Shown here piece by piece: positions 1 through 5,302 of a stretch of 5,302 nucleotides of DNA. Both the position numbers and the translations under genes were made by a program. This DNA comes from an uncultured Oscillospiraceae bacterium (GTDB lineage: Bacteria; Bacillota; Clostridia; Oscillospirales; Oscillospiraceae). How positions within the stretch are numbered: the stretch's first letter is position 1; each line of letters starts with the position of its first letter. The notes beneath the pieces are model-generated. The model saw nothing but the letters and a program-made list of their open reading frames with translations. It had not been told where the DNA came from and did not search any database. Where the stretch lies: positions 1 to 5,302 of the forward strand of contig CAKUJL010000116.1 of the NCBI GenBank assembly GCA_934661715.1. Reading direction: 5' to 3'.

Positions 1-378
1 GGCGCTGCCGAAGCTGCTCTTGAGACCGGCAAGGCATGGTTCATCGGCGTCGACTCCGACCAGGAGCTGACCTTCTCTTCCGATCTGGCCGCCATCACCC
101 TGACCTCCGGCCTGAAGAACATCGGCAACTCCCTCGTCTGGCTCTTCGACGAGTGGGATGCAGGCCGCACCTACTGGGGCCAGGTCGTTGAGCTCGGCAT
201 CGCGGAAGGCGGCGTCGGCATCGTGACCGATAAGAACTACGACAAGCTCGCCTCCGCCGACACGAAGGCCGCTGTCGAGGCTGCACAGAACGCCATTCTG
301 AACGGCGACGTGGTCGTTGACTCCGCGCTGACCAACCAGGAGCTGGCCACCCAGCTGCGTGACGCTGTCCGTCCGTAA
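1..378 (+). CDS. BMP-family nucleoside-binding lipoprotein, ABC transporter substrate-binding component (5' truncated)
   Basis: Only the C-terminal 125 residues are in the window; the signal peptide, lipobox cysteine and first lobe lie upstream. The fragment is open in frame 1 from the first base and ends in TAA at 376-378. It contains IGVDSDQ (residues 15-21 of the fragment), the hallmark segment of the BMP/PnrA/TmpC family (Bmp, Pfam PF02608). The following TSGLKNIGNSLVWLF helix and the ELGIAEGGVGIVTD strand also fit that family. Members are membrane-anchored lipoproteins that bind nucleosides outside the cell; most are about 340-380 residues, so about two thirds is missing. The ATPase and two permeases downstream are the matching transporter parts. 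Codon use differs from those genes: 8 of 9 Thr codons are ACC and only 2 of 19 Ala codons are GCG, which suggests high expression. The exact ligand cannot be read from the fragment; a purine or pyrimidine nucleoside is likely, supported by the hydrolase downstream. Confidence 0.93.
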   Translation, partial: GAAEAALETGKAWFIGVDSDQELTFSSDLAAITLTSGLKNIGNSLVWLFDEWDAGRTYWGQVVELGIAEGGVGIVTDKNYDKLASADTKAAVEAAQNAILNGDVVVDSALTNQELATQLRDAVRP

Positions 379-390
379 GCTTTTTGCGCA
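379..390 (+). repeat. Short intergenic repeat, copy 1 (GCTTTTTGCGCA)
   Basis: This 12-base word begins immediately after the lipoprotein stop codon and is identical to 526-537. Its first 11 bases recur at 4354-4364, with the complement at 4368-4378. All copies are outside genes. An 11-mer is not expected twice by chance in 5.3 kb. Confidence 0.55.
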
Positions 391-400
391 CAAGCAAAAA
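381..400 (+). other. Small stem-loop just after the lipoprotein stop codon
   Basis: TTTTTGC (381-387) pairs with GCAAAAA (394-400) around a six-base loop, starting three bases after the TAA. The stem is AU-rich and no U-run follows, so it is a poor terminator by itself. It may protect the 3' end of the lipoprotein mRNA; that role is inference. Its left arm lies in a copy of the GCTTTTTGCGC word that recurs in this window's non-coding DNA. Confidence 0.45.
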
Positions 401-415
401 TTCCTGAGCTATCCG

Positions 416-451
416 GGGGGAGCTCTTTTGAGCTCCCCCTTCGATGTTTTT
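416..451 (+). terminator. Intrinsic-type terminator between the lipoprotein and ATPase genes
   Basis: A perfect 10-bp stem, GGGGGAGCTC (416-425) with GAGCTCCCCC (430-439), closes a TTTT loop. A further G-U pair is possible at 415/440. A five-base T-run follows at 447-451, about seven bases after the stem. That gap makes it a less than ideal intrinsic terminator, so partial read-through is likely. No good promoter is seen between it and the ATPase gene, so it plausibly sets the ratio of abundant binding protein to the transporter core, a common arrangement in ABC operons. The hairpin itself is seen directly; the dosage role is inference. Confidence 0.72.
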
Positions 452-470
452 AGACCCCGGCGTTTTATCT

Positions 471-505
471 CCGCGGGACGTTCAAGACGCTTGGACGCGC
501 CGCGG
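471..505 (+). promoter_or_regulatory. Long stem-loop in the leader of the ATPase gene
   Basis: CCGCGG at 471-476 pairs with CCGCGG at 500-505. After a 2x2 internal loop (477-478 / 498-499), CGTTCAAG (479-486) pairs with CTTGGACG (490-497), including one G-U pair, around an ACG loop. The 14 base pairs in 35 bases should be stable in RNA. No T-run follows on the + strand, so it is not a terminator as it stands. It lies about 60 bases upstream of the ATPase start. I do not recognise a known riboswitch here; in particular the purine-riboswitch core is not evident. It could stabilise processed mRNA or bind a regulator. Confidence 0.5.
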
Positions 506-525
506 GTATAAAAAGAAACAGCCGC

Positions 526-537
526 GCTTTTTGCGCA
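526..537 (+). repeat. Short intergenic repeat, copy 2 (GCTTTTTGCGCA)
   Basis: This copy is identical over 12 bases to 379-390 and sits about 30 bases upstream of the ATPase start codon. It overlaps the 10-base palindrome TTTGCGCAAA (530-539), so unlike the copies at 381-400 and 4353-4379 it forms only a very small hairpin. Confidence 0.5.
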
Positions 538-551
538 AAGTACATGGAAAC

Positions 552-559
552 AGGAGGAA
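552..559 (+). promoter_or_regulatory. Ribosome binding site that fixes the ATPase start at 568
   Basis: AGGAGGAA ends its GGAGG core ten bases before the ATG at 568. An in-frame ATG at 544 lies upstream of this site and has no ribosome binding site of its own. Starting there would also put the Shine-Dalgarno sequence inside the gene, adding METGGTQR to the protein. The 568 start is therefore preferred. Confidence 0.85.
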
Positions 560-567
560 CGCAGCGT

Positions 568-2148
568 ATGCCAGACGAGAAAACCGGCCGTTTGGACGAG
601 GAATTTGTCGTCCAGATGAAAGGGATCACGAAGGTGTATCCCAACGGCGTCGCCGCCAACCAGGGTGTGGAATTCTGCCTGAGAAAGGGCGAAATTCACG
701 CGCTGATGGGCGAAAACGGCGCAGGCAAATCGACGCTTATGAAAATGCTCTTCGGTCTCGAGCAGCCGACGAGCGGTGAGATCTGGGTGAACGGTGAAAA
801 ATTGAGCCTCACCTCCCCGTCCGTCGCCATCTCTCACGGCATCGGCATGGTGCACCAGCACTTCATGCTGGTTCCGAGTCTGACGGTCGCGGAAAACATG
901 GTGCTCGGCATGGCGCCGAAGAAGGGTCTTTTCATCGACCGGCAGAAGGCCATCGACATCACAAAGGAATATGCCGAGCGCTTCAATCTGCACGTCGAGC
1001 CCGAGGCGAAGGTCGTGGACATCCCCGTCGGCATGAAGCAGAAGGTCGAAATTCTCAAGGCCCTCGTGCGCGGCGCGAAGATTCTGATTCTCGACGAGCC
1101 GACCGCGGTTCTCACGACGCAGGAGACGACCGAGCTCTTTAAGGAGCTCATTCACCTAAAAAATCAGGGCTACACCATCGTCTTCATTTCGCACAAGCTG
1201 AACGAAATCATGGAGATCACCGACCGGCTCACGATCATGCGAAACGGCCGGTCCATGGGCGTTTACAACACGTGCGATGTGACGAAGGAAGACATTTCCC
1301 GTCTCATGGTCGGGCGCGACGTCATTTTGGAAGTGCAGAAGGATCAGGCACAGCCGACCGACACGGTGCTTCGCGTGCGCGATCTGGAGTATGTGAACGA
1401 GTGGCACAAGAAGGTCCTCGACAAGGTGTCCTTTGACGTGCGCAAGGGCGAGATTCTCGGCATCGCGGGCGTGGAAGGCAACGGCCAGAAGGAGCTTGTG
1501 GACATGCTCTTCGGCTTCAACACGCCGAACGCCGGTACCGTTACGGTCGAAGGCGAGAGCATTCTCGGCCTGACGCAGAGCAAAATTCGCGGTCTCGGCG
1601 TCTCGCTCGTTCCGGAGGACCGCATGCTCTTCGGCATCGCGGGCACGGCCAGCATCGAGGAAAATATCCTCTCTGACCGGTGCGCGGACAAGCGGTTCAA
1701 TAAGGGCCCGCTCTTTGACATGAAGGCCATCCACGAAGAGTCTGACCGGCTCATCAAGGAATACACCGTTCTCTGCAAGTCCAGACGGCAGCAGGTCGGC
1801 ATGCTCTCCGGCGGCAACATCCAGAAGGTCGTCGTGGCGCGTGAATTTTCCAATGACCCCGTCCTCATCCTCGCCGACCAGCCCACGCGCGGCATCGACG
1901 TCGGCGCAACGGAATTCATCCGCAAAAAGCTCGTCGAGCTCTCGCGCTCGGGCATCGCGGTGCTTCTGGTCTCGGCGGACCTCAACGAGGTCATGGAGCT
2001 GTCCGACAGTTTGATCGTCATGCAGGGCGGCCACATCGCGGCCTATTTTGAAGACACGAAATCGCTCACCGACGATCAGATGGGCGAGTATATGCTGGGT
2101 CTGAAGCAGCAGCCGGCGGAGCAGATCAGGAGGGTTTGTCATGACTAA
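568..2148 (+). CDS. Nucleoside ABC transporter, two-domain ATP-binding protein (NupO/YufO-like)
   Basis: This 526-residue cytoplasmic protein has two fused nucleotide-binding domains and powers nucleoside import through the two permeases encoded next. NBD1 (about 13-250) has Walker A GENGAGKST (48-56), Q-loop MVHQHF with Gln97, signature-region PVGMKQK (153-159), Walker B ILILDEPTAVLT with Asp176-Glu177, and switch His209. NBD2 (about 267-500) keeps LSGGNIQK (413-420). Its Walker A is degenerate (GVEGNGQKEL, 301-310, no Lys-Ser/Thr), Gln438 replaces the catalytic Glu in ADQPTRGID, and Ala470 stands at the switch-His position. One of the two composite ATP sites should therefore be catalytic (NBD1 Walker motifs with NBD2 LSGGN), which is usual for this class. 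Length and the MVHQHF motif fit the BMP-linked ATPases (B. subtilis YufO/NupO, Lactococcus NupA). A CUT2 sugar ATPase is the alternative, but the BMP gene upstream argues for nucleosides. It overlaps the next gene by 8 bases. Confidence 0.95.
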   Translation: MPDEKTGRLDEEFVVQMKGITKVYPNGVAANQGVEFCLRKGEIHALMGENGAGKSTLMKMLFGLEQPTSGEIWVNGEKLSLTSPSVAISHGIGMVHQHFMLVPSLTVAENMVLGMAPKKGLFIDRQKAIDITKEYAERFNLHVEPEAKVVDIPVGMKQKVEILKALVRGAKILILDEPTAVLTTQETTELFKELIHLKNQGYTIVFISHKLNEIMEITDRLTIMRNGRSMGVYNTCDVTKEDISRLMVGRDVILEVQKDQAQPTDTVLRVRDLEYVNEWHKKVLDKVSFDVRKGEILGIAGVEGNGQKELVDMLFGFNTPNAGTVTVEGESILGLTQSKIRGLGVSLVPEDRMLFGIAGTASIEENILSDRCADKRFNKGPLFDMKAIHEESDRLIKEYTVLCKSRRQQVGMLSGGNIQKVVVAREFSNDPVLILADQPTRGIDVGATEFIRKKLVELSRSGIAVLLVSADLNEVMELSDSLIVMQGGHIAAYFEDTKSLTDDQMGEYMLGLKQQPAEQIRRVCHD

Positions 2149-3301
2149 AAAACGCGAACTCATGTTCTCTATCGTGCGGGGCCTGCTTGCCATCCTCATC
2201 GCCCTTCTCGTCGCGACGCTTCTGATTTTCATCAGCGCAAACGGCGACACGGCGGCAGAAAAGCTCGCCTCGACCGGAGACGCGCTCAAGCAGATGCTCA
2301 TCGGCCCGCTGTTCCGCATGGGCAAAAACGGCACGCGCTTTGAAACGAAGCGTCTGACCGACATTCTGGCCTCGATGATCCCGATCATCTTCACGGGTCT
2401 TTCCGTCTGCGTCATGTTCTCGGCCAACCAGTTTAACCTCGGCTCCGAGGGCGGCATCATGCTCGGCGCGTTCGTGACCGGCATGGCGGCCATTTACCTT
2501 CCGATGTCCGCGGGTCTTCACCCGATCGTGGCGATTCTGCTCGGCGGTATTTCGGTCGGCGTGATGATGCTTTTGCCGGCACTTCTTAAGAGCAAGCTCG
2601 ACGTGAGCGAAATGGTTTGCTCTTTGATGCTCAACTACATCGTCATGTACTTAATCAAGTTCGTCCTCAACACCTATCTTGCCGATAAGTCGAAGGGCCA
2701 GATCCAGTCGTATGAATTTCTGGAGTCGGCAAAGATCGCGCAGCTGGTGGACGACGGCTCGAAGCTCTCTGTGGGCTTTATCGTCGCCATCGCGGCGGTC
2801 GTCCTCTGCGGTCTTTTCATGTACCGCACGCGCTGGGGCTATGCCATCCGCATGATCGGCATCAACCAGGCGTTCTCGAAATATTCCGGCATGAAGGTCG
2901 GCACGATCATCGTTCTGTCGCAGGTTCTGGGCGGCTTCCTGGCCGGCATCGGCGGCGGCATCGAAATGCTCGGCCGGTACAAGACCTTCTCGTGGAGCTC
3001 TCTTCCCGGCTACGGCTGGACGGGCATCACGATCGCGATTCTGGCGGGCAACAACCCGTGGTTCGTGCCCCCGGCGGCGTTCTTTATGGCGTACCTCTCC
3101 AAAGGCTGCGATCTGATGGCGACGTATGCAAAGGTCCCGGCGCAGCTAATCGATATTATTCAGGGCGTCATCTTCCTGTTCTTCGCGGCTGAGCAGTTCT
3201 TGTCCAAGTACCGGCAGAAGCTCGTCGTCAAGTCCGCGCAGGAGGAGATCGAACGCAAGAGACTCGAAGAAGCGAAGGAAGGAGGACACGCAAATGCTTA
3301 G
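2141..3301 (+). CDS. Nucleoside ABC transporter permease, larger subunit (NupP/YufP-like)
   Basis: This 386-residue inner-membrane protein is of the BPD_transp_2 type (Pfam PF02653) and should pair with the following permease to form the nucleoside channel. An N-terminal hydrophobic helix (about 12-32) is followed by a roughly 40-residue polar stretch, the longer N-terminus that marks the NupP/YufP subunit. Several hydrophobic segments follow from about residue 75. FNLGSEGGI (98-106) is the family's conserved FNxGxEG motif. RMIGINQAFSKYSG (237-250) matches the conserved cytoplasmic RxxGxN-A-YxG region thought to contact the ATPase. The charged tail (about 356-381, rich in Lys, Arg and Glu) could form a short helix. 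The ATG at 2141 follows AGGAGGG (2128-2134) by six bases and overlaps the ATPase gene by 8 bases, indicating one transcript and probable translational coupling. It has no ATP-binding motif. Substrate is inferred from the family and context. Confidence 0.93.
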   Translation: MTKKRELMFSIVRGLLAILIALLVATLLIFISANGDTAAEKLASTGDALKQMLIGPLFRMGKNGTRFETKRLTDILASMIPIIFTGLSVCVMFSANQFNLGSEGGIMLGAFVTGMAAIYLPMSAGLHPIVAILLGGISVGVMMLLPALLKSKLDVSEMVCSLMLNYIVMYLIKFVLNTYLADKSKGQIQSYEFLESAKIAQLVDDGSKLSVGFIVAIAAVVLCGLFMYRTRWGYAIRMIGINQAFSKYSGMKVGTIIVLSQVLGGFLAGIGGGIEMLGRYKTFSWSSLPGYGWTGITIAILAGNNPWFVPPAAFFMAYLSKGCDLMATYAKVPAQLIDIIQGVIFLFFAAEQFLSKYRQKLVVKSAQEEIERKRLEEAKEGGHANA

Positions 3302-4250
3302 TTTTCTCAAAATGATGCTGACGCCAGAGTTCTTCTTCTCCATTCTCCGCATCTCCGCGCCCATCCTCTTTGCAACGCTCGGCGCCATCGTCGTTGAAAA
3401 GGCCGGCTTCTGCAACATTGGTCTCGAGGGCATCATGATGTTTGCCGCGCTGACCGGTTCTCTGGTGAGCTACTACGCAAACAGCTGGCTTGTGGGTCTT
3501 CTGGCCGCGCTCGTAATGGGCACGCTCATGGGGCTTATGATGGGCTTTTTCGCCTTCCAGCTCAAAACCGACATTACGCTCGTCGGCATCGCCGTCAACA
3601 TGATGGGCTCGGGCGGCACGCTGTTTCTCTGCAAGGTCATCACGAATCTGACCGAGGGAAAGGCGATGGCGTCCAGCACGGGCCTCATCACCTCGGCGCT
3701 CTGCATCCCGAACATCACGATTCCGTTACTGAATAAAATTCCGTTCCTCGGCGGCGTCATTTCGGGGCACAGCCTGCTGACCTACCTCGCCTTCCTCCTC
3801 TGCGGCGTAACGTCCGTCATGCTCTACAAGACGAGCCTCGGCATGAACATCCGCGCGGTGGGCGAAAATCCGAACGCGGCGGCCTCCGTCGGCGTGTCGG
3901 TGCTGAAGATCAAGTACGTCGCGATCGCGTACTCGGGCCTCATGGCGGGCTTCGGCGGCGCGTTCATGTCAATGTCGTATGCGCAGGGCTGGAGCCTGGA
4001 CATGGTCGCGGGCCGCGGCTTTATCGCGCTGGCAGCGCAGGCGATGGGCTCGGGCGAATGCCTCGGCGGTATGCTCTCGTCGCTCGTCTTCGGCTTTGCA
4101 CAGGCGCTCGGCATCAAGTTCTCGGCAAGAGGCCTCGATTCGAACCTCGCCTCCCCGATCCCCTACGCCGTGACGATCATCGGCCTTGTCGTGTTCTCTC
4201 TGGTGCGCAGAAGCCGCATCAAAAAGCAGCATGCAGCATCGCAGCTGTAA
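3294..4250 (+). CDS. Nucleoside ABC transporter permease, smaller subunit (NupQ/YufQ-like)
   Basis: This 318-residue inner-membrane protein is the second BPD_transp_2-type permease of the importer. CNIGLEGIMM (40-49) is the family's NIGLEG motif. Hydrophobic segments are visible at about 17-34, 47-62, 65-90, 94-116, 161-180, 206-228, 243-276 and 289-304. RAVGENPNAAASVG (187-200) is the conserved cytoplasmic motif, and GRGFIALAA (240-248) is typical of the YufQ/NupC branch. The length is normal for that branch. The ATG at 3294 follows GGAGG (3281-3285) by eight bases and overlaps the previous permease gene by 8 bases, so both subunits are probably made in step. The end carries tandem in-frame stops, TAA then TAG (4248-4253). 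No truncation or frameshift is seen. The transporter unit ends here, and a hairpin-rich gap follows. Confidence 0.94.
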   Translation: MLSFLKMMLTPEFFFSILRISAPILFATLGAIVVEKAGFCNIGLEGIMMFAALTGSLVSYYANSWLVGLLAALVMGTLMGLMMGFFAFQLKTDITLVGIAVNMMGSGGTLFLCKVITNLTEGKAMASSTGLITSALCIPNITIPLLNKIPFLGGVISGHSLLTYLAFLLCGVTSVMLYKTSLGMNIRAVGENPNAAASVGVSVLKIKYVAIAYSGLMAGFGGAFMSMSYAQGWSLDMVAGRGFIALAAQAMGSGECLGGMLSSLVFGFAQALGIKFSARGLDSNLASPIPYAVTIIGLVVFSLVRRSRIKKQHAASQL

Positions 4251-4263
4251 TAGCCTCGCAGAG

Positions 4264-4304
4264 TTTCGCCGCGCACGGCGAAATAAAATGGAAATCCATT
4301 TTAT
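4264..4304 (+). repeat. Two adjacent inverted repeats after the permease gene
   Basis: TTTCGCCG (4264-4271) pairs perfectly with CGGCGAAA (4276-4283) around CGCA. Directly next to it, ATAAAATGGA (4283-4292) is the inverted complement of TCCATTTTAT (4295-4304), giving a 9-bp stem with a four-base loop. The first stem is GC-rich but followed by TAAAATGG, and the second is AT-rich and followed by CCGG, so neither is a standard intrinsic terminator. They could block 3' exonucleases at the end of the transporter mRNA; that is inference. Confidence 0.6.
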
Positions 4305-4342
4305 CCGGCGGCGGCTTCCGACCGGAAAAATACGTATCGCCT

Positions 4343-4383
4343 CGCAAGTGTGAGCTTTTTGCGCGGAGCGCAAAAAGCTTGCG
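4343..4383 (+). repeat. Perfect inverted repeat containing copies 3 and 4 of the GCTTTTTGCGC word
   Basis: AGCTTTTTGCGC (4353-4364) is followed by the three-base loop GGA and the exact complement GCGCAAAAAGCT (4368-4379), a 12-bp perfect stem. An outer pairing, CGCAAG (4343-4348) with CTTGCG (4378-4383), can extend it with a one-sided bulge, at the cost of two inner pairs. The arms carry the 11-base word seen at 379-389 and 526-536. No T-run follows, so it is not an obvious terminator. It looks like a small palindromic intergenic repeat. Confidence 0.62.
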
Positions 4384-4402
4384 CGCAGTCGAGGTGCAGC
4401 CC

Positions 4403-4434
4403 TTTATCGGAAAAGCGGCAGCTTTTCCGATAAA
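4403..4434 (+). repeat. 14-bp perfect stem-loop ahead of the hydrolase terminator
   Basis: TTTATCGGAAAAGC (4403-4416) pairs without mismatch with GCTTTTCCGATAAA (4421-4434) around a GGCA loop. It ends three bases before the next palindrome. The A-run that follows (4432-4436) is on the wrong strand for a forward terminator. It could act with the following hairpin as a double block to transcription or to 3' decay. Confidence 0.62.
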
Positions 4435-4437
4435 AAT

Positions 4438-4469
4438 CGCCCGCCCGATCGGGCGGGCGCATTTTTATT
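4438..4469 (+). terminator. Strong intrinsic terminator directly upstream of the nucleoside hydrolase
   Basis: The 22 bases at 4438-4459 form a perfect palindrome: CGCCCGCCCG, a central AT, then CGGGCGGGCG. In RNA the innermost pairs open to form the loop. CATTTTTATT follows, with five Ts at 4462-4466, the classic GC stem plus U-run. It ends at the base before the hydrolase ribosome binding site (GGAGG at 4470-4474). It is well placed to end the transporter transcript, but there is no room for a promoter between it and the hydrolase start. The hydrolase must therefore depend on read-through or on a promoter that reads across it. Confidence 0.8.
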
Positions 4470-4478
4470 GGAGGAACT

Positions 4479-5302
4479 ATGTCTGAATTCAAGAAAATTC
4501 CCGTTATTTTAGACGGCGATCCGGGGCATGACGACGCCATCGGCTGGACGTTGGCACAGGGCAGCGGCCGGTTCGACATTCTGGCCGTGACCTCTTGCAG
4601 CGGCAACGTCGGCATTGAAAAAACGACCTACAACGCCCTTCGCGTCTGCACGCTCCTCGGCATCGACGCGCCCATCGCGGAAGGCTGCCCGCACCCTCTG
4701 ACCGCGGACGTGATGAACGCGCCTTCGGTGCACGGCGAGTCCGGTCTCGACGGCCCGGCGCTTCCCGAGCCCAGGATGCAAAAGAGTGAGCTTTCCGCCG
4801 TCGAGCTGATGGCGAAGGTTCTGCGCGAATCGCCGGAGCCTGTCACGATCATCCCCACGGGCCCGGAAACGAACGTGGCCGCGCTCTTGCTGGCGCACCC
4901 GGAATTGAAGCCGAAAATCAAAAGAATCTCCCTCATGGGCGGCGGCATCGCTTCCGGCAACTGGACGCCCGCGGCGGAGTTCAACATCCTCGTTGACCCC
5001 GAGGCGGCGAAGATCGTCTTCGAATCCGGCATTCCCATCCTCATGGCGGGACTCGACGTGACGGAAAAGGCGCTGATCCTGCCCGAGGACTTCGAGCGTA
5101 TCCGCGCACTCGGCAATCCCGTGAGCGATATTGTTGCCGAATGGCTCGAATTTTTCTATATCTTCCACAAGTCCATCGGCTATGAGGGAGCGCCCATGCA
5201 CGACCCGTGCGCGGTGATGGCGCTGATTCACCCGGAGGTCTTTACCATGCGCCCCATGCACGTCGAAATTGAGACACAGGGCGAATACTGCCGCGGCTGC
5301 AC
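4479..5302 (+). CDS. Nucleoside hydrolase, IUNH family (RihA/RihB-like), 3' truncated
   Basis: The first 274 residues are present; family members are about 310-320 residues, so roughly 40 are cut off. The enzyme hydrolyses the N-glycosidic bond of ribonucleosides to free base and ribose in the cytoplasm. [10 protein letters not shown] (11-20) gives the calcium-binding aspartates Asp14, Asp18 and Asp19 (equal to 10, 14 and 15 of the Crithidia enzyme). Other active-site matches are Asn43, His85 in HGESGLDGP, Thr127 in PTGPETN, Met153 in MGGG, Asn161, Glu167 and Asn169 in AEFN, and His241-Asp242 in PMHDPCAV. All expected residues are present, so it should be active. His at 241 and 85 places it with group I (inosine-uridine or pyrimidine-preferring) enzymes; substrate preference cannot be fixed. 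The ATG at 4479 follows GGAGG (4470-4474) by only four bases. It lies downstream of the nucleoside importer genes, consistent with acting on imported substrate. Confidence 0.95.
   Translation, partial: MSEFKKIPVILDGDPGHDDAIGWTLAQGSGRFDILAVTSCSGNVGIEKTTYNALRVCTLLGIDAPIAEGCPHPLTADVMNAPSVHGESGLDGPALPEPRMQKSELSAVELMAKVLRESPEPVTIIPTGPETNVAALLLAHPELKPKIKRISLMGGGIASGNWTPAAEFNILVDPEAAKIVFESGIPILMAGLDVTEKALILPEDFERIRALGNPVSDIVAEWLEFFYIFHKSIGYEGAPMHDPCAVMALIHPEVFTMRPMHVEIETQGEYCRGC

Noticed and set aside
481..512. Possible promoter with TATAAA at 507-512
   Set aside because: No acceptable -35 hexamer lies 16-18 bases upstream. TTGGAC at 491-496 is only ten bases away and is part of the leader hairpin.
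544..567. Earlier in-frame start for the ATPase (adds METGGTQR)
   Set aside because: It has no ribosome binding site, while AGGAGGAA at 552-559 sits correctly for the ATG at 568.
379..567. Purine or other known riboswitch before the ATPase gene
   Set aside because: The conserved core sequences of the purine riboswitch are not visible; only simple hairpins are seen.
1921..1930. CGCAAAAAGC inside the ATPase gene as a further copy of the intergenic repeat
   Set aside because: It matches only 10 of 11 bases and is explained by the coding of Arg-Lys-Lys with common codons.
1156..2493. Long open frame on the minus strand (445 codons)
   Set aside because: It lies opposite the ATPase and permease genes, shows no family motif, and is the usual by-product of GC-rich codon use on the other strand. 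The same holds for the other minus-strand frames, for example 409-1155 and 4509-5261.
4253..4346. Direct repeat GCCTCGCA at 4253-4260 and 4339-4346, as if flanking a small insertion
   Set aside because: An 8-base match within a gap of this length is expected by chance fairly often, and no terminal inverted repeats frame the segment.
4289..4354. Possible 21-codon leader peptide in the gap before the hydrolase
   Set aside because: No Shine-Dalgarno sequence precedes the ATG, the ATG lies inside an inverted repeat, and there is no run of control codons.

Overview
The window reads as a nucleoside uptake and salvage locus from a fairly GC-rich Gram-positive bacterium. The evidence is strong AGGAGG-type ribosome binding sites, intrinsic-terminator hairpins, and a BMP-lipoprotein ABC transporter of the B. 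subtilis NupNOPQ (YufNOPQ) and Lactococcus BmpA-NupABC type. A gut clostridium of the Oscillospiraceae/Ruminococcaceae kind fits, but that placement is inference; there is no rRNA or other marker here.

Layout, all genes on the + strand: the last 125 codons of a BMP-family substrate-binding lipoprotein (1-378); a structured 189-base gap with a terminator-like hairpin and a second long hairpin (379-567); a two-NBD ABC ATPase (568-2148); two BPD_transp_2-type permeases (2141-3301 and 3294-4250), each overlapping the gene before it by 8 bases; a 228-base gap packed with perfect inverted repeats and ending in a strong intrinsic terminator (4251-4478); and the first 274 codons of a nucleoside hydrolase (4479 to the window end). 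No tRNA, rRNA, CRISPR array, insertion sequence or minus-strand gene is supported.

How the genes work together (inference from the families): the lipoprotein captures a nucleoside outside the cell, the two permeases form the membrane channel, the ATPase drives import, and the hydrolase splits the nucleoside into free base and ribose for salvage or as a carbon source. The terminator after the lipoprotein gene would let the binding protein be made in excess over the transporter core. The lipoprotein's different codon use points the same way.

The coding part is ordinary. The most notable signals are in the two gaps: an 11-base word, GCTTTTTGCGC, that recurs only in non-coding DNA, and a run of perfect hairpins whose last member is a terminator ending just before the hydrolase ribosome binding site.
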